64,000 nucleotides of DNA, from NCBI GenBank assembly GCA_023393165.1, contig JAEWMJ010000048.1, positions 16,144-80,143 of the forward strand, written 5' to 3'. This document shows positions 35,471-43,655 of the stretch, one piece after another. The DNA comes from Bacillota bacterium. GTDB lineage: Bacteria > Bacillota > Clostridia > Christensenellales > Christensenellaceae. The position numbers were made by a program, and so were the translations under genes. The notes below the pieces were generated by a model. The model did no database searches and was not told the DNA's origin. It saw nothing but the letters and a program-made list of their open reading frames with translations. Within the stretch, counting starts at the first letter, position 1. Each line of letters opens with the position of its first letter.

Positions 35471-36076
35471 ATGAAAACAGGTTGCATTCTTTTAGCCGCA
35501 GGCTCGGGAACAAGATTCGGCGGCGGCAAGCTCAAAGCGCAGATCGCCGGCAAAACGTGTTTGGAATACATCCTCCAAAGTCTGCCTGTCCGGCGCTTTG
35601 AAAAGCGCGTCATTGTCGCTGGGGACAATGAACTCGCACATATTGCGGCGCAATACGGCTTTGCCGGGGTAATCAACAGCAAACCCGAACTGGGCGTTTC
35701 ACGAAGCATCTGCATGGGCCTTCACGCGCTCGGAGACGCGGATGCCTGTATGTTCTGCGTGTGCGACCAGCCCCTTTTGACCAAAGAGACACTATGCGGT
35801 ATGATGGACGCTTACGTCCCCGGCACAATACTTGCACTTTCATCCGGCGGCAGACGCGGAAACCCCGTTATATTTCCCTCTTTTCTTTTCGGCGAACTCA
35901 AATCCCTTAAAGCCGGCGAGTCCGGCAAAGACCTGATCGGCGCTCACCCGGAATTGCTACGCCTGCATACGGTATCCGATCCCGTGCAGCTTATGGATAT
36001 GGACACTCAAGAGCAGTTTGACGAACTCGCAAAAATTATCATCCAAAGGTCCGGACAAGATCAGGCTCATCATTGA
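35471..36076 (+). CDS. MocA/MobA-like nucleotidyltransferase
   Basis: 201-residue NTP transferase. N-terminal CILLAAGSGTRFGGGKLKAQI is the nucleotide-binding loop, MFCVCDQPLL the metal motif, and GGRRGNPVIFPS the third block. Together with the ModE-like gene downstream and the selenium-hydroxylase genes, it may be the YgfJ-type accessory factor of the Se-XDH, while the copy at 25188 serves the three-subunit enzyme; this split is inference. The start follows AAAGGAA at 5 bases. Confidence 0.8.
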   Translation: MKTGCILLAAGSGTRFGGGKLKAQIAGKTCLEYILQSLPVRRFEKRVIVAGDNELAHIAAQYGFAGVINSKPELGVSRSICMGLHALGDADACMFCVCDQPLLTKETLCGMMDAYVPGTILALSSGGRRGNPVIFPSFLFGELKSLKAGESGKDLIGAHPELLRLHTVSDPVQLMDMDTQEQFDELAKIIIQRSGQDQAHH

Positions 36077-36079
36077 CAC

Positions 36080-36125
36080 AAGGGTTTATCAGTGCTAGCA
36101 TTTGAGCTAAAGATAAACCCTTTTG
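36080..36125 (+). terminator. Terminator after the MocA-like gene
   Basis: Stem AAGGGTTTATC (36080-36090) with GATAAACCCTT (36112-36122), then TT. Perfect 11-bp stem. It argues against any start of the next gene before 36126. Confidence 0.8.
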
Positions 36126-36163
36126 TATATTTAAGTCAACTATTTTATTTTTTGCAGGTTTGT

Positions 36164-36523
36164 ATGGATAACAAAATCACGTATGCCATTAAAATAACGC
36201 TTTGCGCGGAACATAAATTCTTCGGGCCGGGAACCGTCACCCTGCTGAAAAATGTGGACGAGACGCATTCCCTTTCGGCCGCCAGCAAAAAGATGTCTCT
36301 CTCATACTCAAAAGCCAACGCAATGATCAAAAACGCAGCGGCGCAACTGGGCTTTAAGCTGCTTTCCAGCAGGACCGGAGGCGCACAGGGCGGCGGCTCG
36401 GACCTGACGGAGGAGGCGCGAAGAGTGTTACAGCTTTATCTGCAGTTCGCACAGGACTTAAAATCCTGCGGGGACGAACAGTTTAAAGTTCTCGCCGCAG
36501 AGCTTGATAAGCTCAGGTCCTAG
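36164..36523 (+). CDS. ModE-like winged-helix regulator without molbindin domains
   Basis: 119-residue LysR-type winged-helix domain of the ModE N-terminal kind: FGPGTVTLLKNVDETHSLSAASKKMSLSYSKANAMIKNAAAQLGFKLLSSRTGGAQGGGSDLTEEAR. Full-length ModE has two C-terminal molybdate-binding (Mop) domains; here the protein stops about ten residues after the dimer helix. How it senses Mo, if it does, is unclear. The start at 36164 was chosen because the frame upstream lies in a terminator. A ModE-like box occurs at 63173. Its stop codon abuts the convergent ygeX stop with no base between. Confidence 0.82.
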   Translation: MDNKITYAIKITLCAEHKFFGPGTVTLLKNVDETHSLSAASKKMSLSYSKANAMIKNAAAQLGFKLLSSRTGGAQGGGSDLTEEARRVLQLYLQFAQDLKSCGDEQFKVLAAELDKLRS

Positions 36524-37720
36524 TTATTCCGGATATTTCCCGTACCACACGATATCCCTGTAGTTTTTCGTATCCGTATCGCCTTCCGTACTGAAAACCA
36601 ATACGACCGAGTCCTTGTTCAGCCCGATTTTTTTGGCAAGGCCTTGATCTTTCCGCATGATATAATCGATAAATCCCGTGCCGATTGCCCCGGATTCCCC
36701 GGCCACAACGCGCTTATCGCCGCCCAAAGGGTTTCCCAGGATGCGCATGCCGTTGGCTGTCAGCACATCGTCCAGGGAAAAGAAACCGTCCGCAAAATTC
36801 CGGATGATCTCCCACGAGATGGGATTGGGGACGCCGCAGGAAAGCCCGGCCATGATGCTGTCAAGCTCTCCTTCCACGCTATACGCGCGGCCGTCTGCGG
36901 CCAGGCCGGACCGGTAATAGCAGTTTGCCTGGTGGGGCTCCAGCGTGTAGATTTTGGGGCAGTTGTCCCGATAATGGTTCACGATCACGCCGGTCATTGC
37001 GGCAGCCATGGAACCGACGCCCGCCTGCAGGAACACATGGGTGGGCGCCGTGGTTCCAAGCTGGCCGATCGCTTCGGCCGCCATTGTGGAATAGCCCTGC
37101 ATCACCCATATCGGCACTTCCCGGTCCCCTTCGCTGGCCGTATCCGGCACAACTTCCCAGCCTTTTTCCTCTGCCAGCCGGTTTACCTCGCGGACGCACC
37201 AGTCATAGCTGTAATCCGATACCACAACCGTTCCGCCCAGCGCTTCGATCGCGTCGATCCGGTCCCGTACCGTGCCCTTTGGCATATAAACGACGGATTT
37301 CTGATTGAATTCGTTTGCAGCCCAGGCGACGGATTTTCCGTGGTTCCCGTCCGATGCCGCGGCAAAAACAAGATCACCCAGCTTGTTTTTGACTTCTTCC
37401 GATTTCAGATATTCAAAATCAATATCGCCGATTAAGGCGCCCAGCTTTTTGCAGATGCTGTTCGCAACGGCGTACGCGCCGCCCAGCAGTTTGAAGGCTT
37501 TGAGCGTTCCGCGTTTGGATTCGTCCTTAACGTAAAATTTTTTGAGGCCAGCCCGTTTCGCAAACGCATCCAGGCATACAAGCGGCGTCTCGTTGTACCT
37601 CTCTCCCATGGATTTGTGAAACCGGTATACCTTTTCGGTCTCTTTCCCGGAAAACAGCGCCGTCTCAGCCGTATATTCCCTTGTCTTCATTGTATTGGGG
37701 GCGTATAATATTTTATCCAT
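36524..37720 (-). CDS. ygeX: Diaminopropionate ammonia-lyase YgeX
   Basis: 398-residue fold-type II PLP enzyme that cleaves 2,3-diaminopropionate to pyruvate and two ammonia. Length matches E. coli YgeX. Visible motifs: LFSGKETEKVYRFHKSMGERYNETPL, the PLP-lysine region YVKDESKRGTLKAFKLLGGAYA, SDGNHGKSVAWAA, and the phosphate loop FLQAGVGSMAAA. In the anaerobic urate pathway reported for gut bacteria, YgeX acts on a diaminopropionate-type intermediate. Last gene of the purine cluster, six bases after a second PLP enzyme. Confidence 0.9.
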   Translation of the reverse strand: MDKILYAPNTMKTREYTAETALFSGKETEKVYRFHKSMGERYNETPLVCLDAFAKRAGLKKFYVKDESKRGTLKAFKLLGGAYAVANSICKKLGALIGDIDFEYLKSEEVKNKLGDLVFAAASDGNHGKSVAWAANEFNQKSVVYMPKGTVRDRIDAIEALGGTVVVSDYSYDWCVREVNRLAEEKGWEVVPDTASEGDREVPIWVMQGYSTMAAEAIGQLGTTAPTHVFLQAGVGSMAAAMTGVIVNHYRDNCPKIYTLEPHQANCYYRSGLAADGRAYSVEGELDSIMAGLSCGVPNPISWEIIRNFADGFFSLDDVLTANGMRILGNPLGGDKRVVAGESGAIGTGFIDYIMRKDQGLAKKIGLNKDSVVLVFSTEGDTDTKNYRDIVWYGKYPE

Positions 37721-37726
37721 ATAAAA

Positions 37727-39202
37727 TCAGCCTTCCGCTACTTTTTTATTGAATTCGGCGATCAGTTCATCCAGCCTGGCCGCATGTTTCGGGATATCCG
37801 TCCAGTAACTGTCGTCCTCCCACTGGGTCAGGATTTCCTCGTATGTTTTGCCCTGCTGCTCCACCCAGGTGTAGTATTTCAGGTTGTGAATCGCTTTTCT
37901 GTCGTAGTAATTGAGTTCTTTGATATAGTCGATTTCGATCCCCTCGAAATACCGCGCGTTTGCCGCATTTGCCGCAAATACGTCAAATTTGCCCTTTTCC
38001 TCGGTCAGTTCCGCAAGGCGGCTCTTGTACATGTCTATGGAATCTGTCAGGATGGTAACGATAATGTCGTTTTCCTTGAGTTCGAAATATTTGGCGTATT
38101 TGATTGCCGAGATGATGTTTGCCGCGCCCGAAATGCCGATCCAGGGCAGTTTTTCAATAATCTCTTTTTGAACGCCTTTTTGCTTAAGCAGCTTAATTCC
38201 CTCCTCTTCGTTGAACATACGGATCCACTGCATTGGGATCTCGTCGTCCACCGCAACCACCACGTCCGTATTCTTGGTGTTGTGTATCCAGGGGATATGC
38301 TTGTCGCCGATCCCTTCGATCCTGTGCGCGCCGAATCCGTTGTTGTATATGGTGGGGCACTGCAGGGCTTCGGAAGCGACGATCTTGCTCCTGGGGAAAA
38401 CCTTTTTCAGATAATCGCCTGCCGCGATGGTACCCGCCGATCCCGTGCTGCTGATATAGCCGTGGAAATTGGATTTTTCGTTCATCACCTGTTTTAAAAC
38501 GCTTTCTATCGCGCTGCCGGTCACCTCGTGATGCCACAGGTAATTGCCGAACTCTTCAAACTGGTTGAAAATCATGAGATCCTGACCGGATTTCCTGAGT
38601 TCCCAGCATTTATCGAATATCTCTTTCACGTTACTTTCGGTACCCGGCGTTTTGATGGTTTCGCCCGCGACGCTTTGCAGCCATTCGAAACGCTCGCGGC
38701 TCATGCCCTCGGGCAGTATCGCGATGGATTCGCAGGCTAAAAGAGACGAATCGTAGGCGCCGCCGCGGCAATAATTGCCGGTGGAGGGCCAGACGGCTTT
38801 CTGGCTGGTGGGATCAAACTGTCCCGTCACCAGCCTGGGCACCAGGCACCCGAATGCAGCGCCAACCTTGTGCGCACCCGTGGGAAACCATTTACCGCTG
38901 AGCGCAATGATCCTTGCTTTCACCCCTGTGATCTCGCGGGGCAGTTCTATAAAATTGACGCCGCCAAAAAGTCCTCCTTTTTCGGCAGGCTCGTTTCTCC
39001 AGGTGATCCTGAAAAGATTGACCGGGTTGACATCCCAGAGGCCGACGTTCTTCAGTTTCTGTTTTACGGTATCCGGAATAAAATCCGGATTTTTCATCTG
39101 CGCCAGGGTGGGGATCACGATGCCCCTTTCCCGCGCACGCTGCACAGCCCTTTTCAGTCTTTTTTCATCAACTGTTAAATCGATCAGATCATACTTGCTC
39201 AT
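37727..39202 (-). CDS. Fold-type II PLP-dependent enzyme, purine-cluster associated
   Basis: 491-residue protein of the cysteine synthase/threonine synthase superfamily. The PLP-Lys is probably in SGKWFPTGAHKVGAAFG, with SSTGSAGTIAAGDYLKK as the phosphate-binding glycine loop and WPSTGNYCRGGAYDSSLLAC as the substrate loop. It is unusually long for the superfamily, with about 120 extra C-terminal residues. It sits between hydA and ygeX and is not part of the E. coli ygeW-ssnA region. Exact reaction unknown; a lyase or ligase step on a ureido or diamino acid of purine breakdown is plausible. Confidence 0.78.
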   Translation of the reverse strand: MSKYDLIDLTVDEKRLKRAVQRARERGIVIPTLAQMKNPDFIPDTVKQKLKNVGLWDVNPVNLFRITWRNEPAEKGGLFGGVNFIELPREITGVKARIIALSGKWFPTGAHKVGAAFGCLVPRLVTGQFDPTSQKAVWPSTGNYCRGGAYDSSLLACESIAILPEGMSRERFEWLQSVAGETIKTPGTESNVKEIFDKCWELRKSGQDLMIFNQFEEFGNYLWHHEVTGSAIESVLKQVMNEKSNFHGYISSTGSAGTIAAGDYLKKVFPRSKIVASEALQCPTIYNNGFGAHRIEGIGDKHIPWIHNTKNTDVVVAVDDEIPMQWIRMFNEEEGIKLLKQKGVQKEIIEKLPWIGISGAANIISAIKYAKYFELKENDIIVTILTDSIDMYKSRLAELTEEKGKFDVFAANAANARYFEGIEIDYIKELNYYDRKAIHNLKYYTWVEQQGKTYEEILTQWEDDSYWTDIPKHAARLDELIAEFNKKVAEG

Positions 39203-39232
39203 TTTTCTCTCCTTGTCTTATCTATCAATATT

Positions 39233-40606
39233 TTATGATAATGTCAGTATGGGTTTATTTCTTTTGATAAACCGCCCTCTGGCTTTTTGACCCACATAGG
39301 TGTTATTTTGTACGATCACTTCCCCGCGCGATAATACGGCGTCCACCGCGCACAGTATTTCCATTCCCTCATAGGGCGTGTAATCCACATTCTCATGAAG
39401 ATCCGTGTGCGCGATCCTGTGTTTTTTATCCGGGTCCATGATAACGATGTCCGCGTCGGCGCCTTCCCGGATCGCGCCTTTGCGCGGATACATCCCGAAC
39501 AGTTTTGCGGGATTGGTCGAGCAGAGCCTTGCAAAAGCGTCCGCCGTGATCCTTTTTTTCAGCACGCCCTCGGAAAAAAGAAGAGGCATCCGCAGTTCCA
39601 CTCCCGGCAGGCCGTTAGGGCACTTGGTAAAGTCCGCTCCGCCCATTTTCCGCTTGAGCGCGTAGTCAAACGGGCAGTGGTCCGTTGCGATGGTGTTGAT
39701 ATATCCCTTTGCGATATCGTCCCACAGCAGTTCGTTGTTTTTCTTTTCCCGCAGCGGCGGGCTTAAAATGAACTTCACGCCGTCCTCCCGCAGGTAGCAG
39801 GATTCGTCCAGCGCGAGATACTGCGGGCAGGTTTCCACAAACACGTTTTTAAGGCCGTTTTGTTTATTGAGGTTTAAATATTCCATCCCCAGGTGATTAG
39901 ACAAATGTACGATATACAAAGGAGCATTCCCCGCCATTTTGGAGATCTGGCACACGCGGTTTATAGCTTCCGCCTCGCATTCCGCAGGCCTGCTACGCTC
40001 ATGGTACACAGGCTGCGTTAAGCCCGCGGCAACCAGTTCCTGCCGCCGCTTGGTTACAATCCCGTCGTTTTCCGGATGCACGGCTATGATCACTCCCAGT
40101 TCCTTCGCGCGTTTCAGTATGGTGTATATATCTCCGTCCGCCATTTTATAATCGTACGTCATGTATAGTTTGTAGCTGGTAATACCCTCATCCATCAGGC
40201 TTTCCATTTTGGAAAGCACTTCCGCGTCCACATGCTGCAGGACGCCGTGAAAACCGTAATCGATCACCGCATTGCCGTCCGCCAGTTTATGATAATGCCT
40301 GACCTGGTGTTCCAGGCCGCATCCCGTGGGTCCGAACGCCAGATGGTCCACGATCGCGGTGGTGCCTCCGCATGCGGCGGCTGCCGTGCCGGTATAAAAA
40401 TCATCCTGCGCGACCGCGATGCCTACGTCAAGGTCCATATGGGTATGCACGTCGATACCACCGGGCAGCACGTATTTGCCCGCAGCATCGATTATTTCAG
40501 CGTCCGAAAGATTATTCCCGATCTTTTCTATGACGCCGTCCCGGATCAAAACATCCGTGTTCAGCGTGCCGTTTTCCGTTACCACAATGCCGTTTTTAAT
40601 AACCAA
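39233..40606 (-). CDS. hydA: Dihydropyrimidinase/hydantoinase-type amidohydrolase HydA
   Basis: Amidohydrolase of about 457 residues, opening cyclic ureides. Metal ligands: HTHMDLD near the N-terminus, a probable carboxylated Lys in ITSYKLYMTYDYK, His in VHPENDG and IVHLSNHLG, and the metal Asp in ATDHCPFDYA. The proposed start is TTG at 40606 after GCAGG, giving a length close to E. coli HyuA; an in-frame ATG at 40660 lies beside a repeat and would add 18 odd residues. Within the purine cluster it would open a ring intermediate derived from urate or xanthine. Confidence 0.88.
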   Translation of the reverse strand: MVIKNGIVVTENGTLNTDVLIRDGVIEKIGNNLSDAEIIDAAGKYVLPGGIDVHTHMDLDVGIAVAQDDFYTGTAAAACGGTTAIVDHLAFGPTGCGLEHQVRHYHKLADGNAVIDYGFHGVLQHVDAEVLSKMESLMDEGITSYKLYMTYDYKMADGDIYTILKRAKELGVIIAVHPENDGIVTKRRQELVAAGLTQPVYHERSRPAECEAEAINRVCQISKMAGNAPLYIVHLSNHLGMEYLNLNKQNGLKNVFVETCPQYLALDESCYLREDGVKFILSPPLREKKNNELLWDDIAKGYINTIATDHCPFDYALKRKMGGADFTKCPNGLPGVELRMPLLFSEGVLKKRITADAFARLCSTNPAKLFGMYPRKGAIREGADADIVIMDPDKKHRIAHTDLHENVDYTPYEGMEILCAVDAVLSRGEVIVQNNTYVGQKARGRFIKRNKPILTLS

Positions 40607-40675
40607 ACTTAAAACCTGCTTTCTTTGAGATAGAACATTGCCTATTCGGCTTATCAGCATTCGGAAATTTATATA

Positions 40676-40905
40676 GTTTTCTTTTTTTGTCAGGCGGGCG
40701 GAAGGGGGATTCCGATTTCCCCCTTTACGCCCCCTGACAACCCCCGTAAACCCCTTAAAACGGCCCTGCGGGGCTCCAGGTCAATATCTCCCTAAGCTAT
40801 TCAGGGACGCCAGCCAAAATTACTAACAGCATCTGTTAAGTACATAGCGTACTTCTTCCTCTCGTTATGCGTGCAATTACATTAGTTGGGCTTTCACAGC
40901 AGTCT
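40676..40905 (+). repeat. Dispersed palindromic repeat R1, copy B
   Basis: Starts with a T-run, then a hairpin whose arms run from GTCAGGCGGG (40688) to CCCCCTGAC (about 40738), then ccccttaaaacggcc..gcggggc, and a second block agcgtacttcttcctctcgttatg shared with copy C at 55750. The end (attagttgggctttcacagcag) resembles the right end of the M1 elements. It fills the gap between the fused XDH gene and hydA. Confidence 0.72.
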
Positions 40906-40911
40906 TGAGAA

Positions 40912-43470
40912 CTACTTTCTGTAGGCAGTATCTTTAAGCGGCAGTTCCGTACGAAATTTTCCATCCAGCCTATAGTAAGCGCCAGCCACAGCCGGAGCCG
41001 TGGGGATGGTCGCGATCTCGCCGATGCCTTTTGCGCCGTACGCAATATCCAATTTGTACTCCGTACAGACGAACTGTACGTCCATATCGGGCACGGCCGG
41101 CGCCCGCCACAATCCAAGCGCTCCGTACCGCGCCTGGGGAATGCCGCCTTCGAGGGGATAATCCTCGGTAAGCGCGTATCCGAGTCCCATGACGATGCCG
41201 CCTTCCACCTGGCCTTCCGTGCTTTTCCGGTTGATGATCCGGCCCGCGTCATAAGCGGCGGCCACTTTGCGTACGATACCGGTTTCGTCCAGTATAACCA
41301 CCTGTACGCCGTATCCGTACGTGACATGGCTGAAGGGATGCTCCTTTTCCGTTGTGATGGGATCGGTTATGCAGGTGTATTCGCCGAAAAATTCCCTGCC
41401 CTCCAGCTCCTGAAACTTTACGCCTCCGTCCAGCAGTTCTTTTATTTGCAGGCATGCACGGCGCACAGCCTCCCCGGTAAACACGGTCTGTCTTGACGCA
41501 GTGGTGGTGCCCGAATTGGGCGTTCTTGCCGTATCCGGCCTTTCTATGTCTATCTTTTCGGGCGGCAGGCCCAGCGTATGGCACGCGATCTGCAGGGCGA
41601 CCGTATCCAGTCCCTGTCCCAGGCGGGCCGCGCCCGTCCGTATATGCACGCACCCTTCTTCCACAGAAGCGATGCACCTGCCGGTATCCGGCACCGCAAC
41701 GCCCAGTCCGCTGTTTTTGAACGCACCTGCAATCCCGGCGAACGGGCTCGATTCAAACACTTTCCTGACAGCCAGCAGGCATTCCTTATACGCCGTGGCA
41801 TCATCCGCGATCTGTCCGTTGGGAAGAATACCGCCCGGTTCGATGGCGTTCAGGTACCGGATCTCCCAGGGAGAGACGCCTGCCAGATGCGCCAGTTCGT
41901 TTAAATTGCATTCGGTTGCAAAACAGCTCTGCGTTACGCCGAATCCACGAAAAGCACCTCCCGGCGGATTGTTGGTATAGACCGCCTTGCCCTCTATATC
42001 CACGCTTTCGTATTTATACGGGCCCGCGGCATGCGTGCAGGCGCGCTGTATTACCGGACCGCCCAGCGACGCGTATGCGCCGGTATCCGAAACGATCCGC
42101 GTCCGCATTGCCGTAAGGCGTCCGTTTTCGTCGCACGCGGTGGTCATTTCGATGTCCATCGCATGGCGTTTTGGGTGGATGTTGATGCTCTCCTGCCTGG
42201 TCAGCTTTACCTTTACGGTCTTCCCGGTCAGAAGGGATGCAAGCGCCGCGTGATGCTGCACGCTCATGTCCTCTTTACCGCCAAACCCGCCCCCGACAAG
42301 CTTGGCTATGATATGCAGCCGTTCGGGCGGGATGCCCAGTATATGCGTGATCTCCCGTTGTTCGTCGTATATGCTCTGGCTTGAAGTATAAAGCGTCAGG
42401 TTTCCGTTTTCGTTGCAGCAAACCGCGCATTCAGGCTCCATGAACGCGTGCTCGGTAGGCGGCGTGTGGTACAGATGGGTGACGACATATTTGGAGCGGG
42501 CAAATACCGCCTCCACCTCCTCCCCGCGTTTTACGCGGTCGTGCCGCAGTACGTTCCCGGATTTATGGATCAGCGGCGCTCCCTCCGCCAGCGCCATGGC
42601 GGGCGAAGTAACGGGCTTAAGCGGGGTGTATATGATCTCCACCAGGTCTTTTATTTCCTGAAGAGATTCTTCCTTTCTGGAAACGACCAGCGCGATGGAA
42701 TCGCCGATATATCTGGTGGTATCCCCCTTTGCGATCAGCGTATCCCAGTCGCGTACCAGATGCCCGGATTTATTGCTTCCCGGGATATCCTCCGCCGTGA
42801 TCACGGCGACCGCATCCCGATGCTTCATCGCTTTCTCAATATTGATTTTCTCCACTACCGCCCGCGGATACCTGCTGCGGACCGCGCTGGCATATGCCAT
42901 ATCCGGGAAGTCGATATCGTCCACGTATTCGCCCATGCCCAGTGTTTTGGCCTTTGCGTCTATGCGGAATACTTCCTCCGCGATCCTGCCCTGCGATTGA
43001 TATGCCGGGGGCTTTTTGTTTTCACGGAAAAACCCGGCGGCCATACGGATGGCCTCCACGATTTTTTTGTACCCGGTGCACCGGCAGATATTGCCGGTCA
43101 GCGCTTTTTTGATTTCCGCATCCGTAGGGGAATTGTTCTTATCCAGCAGCGCCTTTGCGCTCACAACCATGCCCGGTATGCAGAAACCGCACTGGACCGC
43201 TCCGGCATTTGCAAAGCAGTATGCGTATACTTCTTTTTCGCAGTCTGAAAATCCTTCCAGGGTAAGGACGATCTTTCCTTCCAGCTTTTGCAGGTTCAGG
43301 GTACAGGCCCGCCTGGAAACGCCGTCCACAAGCACGCTGCAAGTTCCGCACGCGCCCTCGCTGCATCCGTCCTTCACGGATTTGATCCCCATGTCCTTTC
43401 TTAAAAAGGACAAAAGGTTTTTATTTAAATCGGTCTCAATCCAATTGCCGTTAAGTTTGAACTTCACCAA
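40912..43470 (-). CDS. Selenium-dependent-type xanthine dehydrogenase, fused FeS and Mo domains
   Basis: 852-residue xanthine oxidase-family enzyme. Residues 1-160 hold two [2Fe-2S] sites (C36, C41, C44, C56; C94, C97, C129, C131). Residues 165-852 are the Mo domain with VGGGFGGKEDM, PPGGAFRGFGVTQ, and GAKGIGE with catalytic Glu818. There is no FAD domain. The architecture and length match the Enterococcus faecalis Se-dependent XDH family, whose Mo centre carries a labile selenium. Neighbouring yqeB, yqeC, ygfK and the EF2568-type desulfurase are the usual partners. The selenium requirement is inferred from context, not visible in sequence. Confidence 0.9.
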   Translation of the reverse strand: MVKFKLNGNWIETDLNKNLLSFLRKDMGIKSVKDGCSEGACGTCSVLVDGVSRRACTLNLQKLEGKIVLTLEGFSDCEKEVYAYCFANAGAVQCGFCIPGMVVSAKALLDKNNSPTDAEIKKALTGNICRCTGYKKIVEAIRMAAGFFRENKKPPAYQSQGRIAEEVFRIDAKAKTLGMGEYVDDIDFPDMAYASAVRSRYPRAVVEKINIEKAMKHRDAVAVITAEDIPGSNKSGHLVRDWDTLIAKGDTTRYIGDSIALVVSRKEESLQEIKDLVEIIYTPLKPVTSPAMALAEGAPLIHKSGNVLRHDRVKRGEEVEAVFARSKYVVTHLYHTPPTEHAFMEPECAVCCNENGNLTLYTSSQSIYDEQREITHILGIPPERLHIIAKLVGGGFGGKEDMSVQHHAALASLLTGKTVKVKLTRQESINIHPKRHAMDIEMTTACDENGRLTAMRTRIVSDTGAYASLGGPVIQRACTHAAGPYKYESVDIEGKAVYTNNPPGGAFRGFGVTQSCFATECNLNELAHLAGVSPWEIRYLNAIEPGGILPNGQIADDATAYKECLLAVRKVFESSPFAGIAGAFKNSGLGVAVPDTGRCIASVEEGCVHIRTGAARLGQGLDTVALQIACHTLGLPPEKIDIERPDTARTPNSGTTTASRQTVFTGEAVRRACLQIKELLDGGVKFQELEGREFFGEYTCITDPITTEKEHPFSHVTYGYGVQVVILDETGIVRKVAAAYDAGRIINRKSTEGQVEGGIVMGLGYALTEDYPLEGGIPQARYGALGLWRAPAVPDMDVQFVCTEYKLDIAYGAKGIGEIATIPTAPAVAGAYYRLDGKFRTELPLKDTAYRK

Positions 43471-43492
43471 TTTATCGTTCTCCTATAGTGTC

Positions 43493-43655
43493 ATACTGAT
43501 TTCACTCTAAAACATAGACATCTGAGCGGCCCTTTTCCCGCCCCGCGGTGTCGCCATCAGTCAGCGTAGCTTCCGGCTACGCTTCCTTCTTGCTCCTGGC
43601 GGGAATGGGAAAATTGCTCGCTGATCTTGTCTCTCTTTTAAAGTGAAATCAGTAT
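43493..43655. mobile_element. MITE-like element, family M2
   Basis: 163-base element with 20-base terminal inverted repeats, left 43493-43512 (atactgatttcactctaaaa) and right 43636-43655, differing at one base. Interior includes the hairpin GCGTAGC-ttcc-GGCTACGC near 43565-43582. No coding capacity. The right terminal repeat lies inside the 3' end of ygfK and supplies its stop; the left end is 22 bases upstream of the XDH start codon, so the element also forms the XDH 5' region. Confidence 0.8.

Noticed and set aside
40912..43470. In-frame selenocysteine in the Se-type XDH
   Set aside because: No internal TGA; in this family selenium is a labile part of the cofactor rather than an amino acid.
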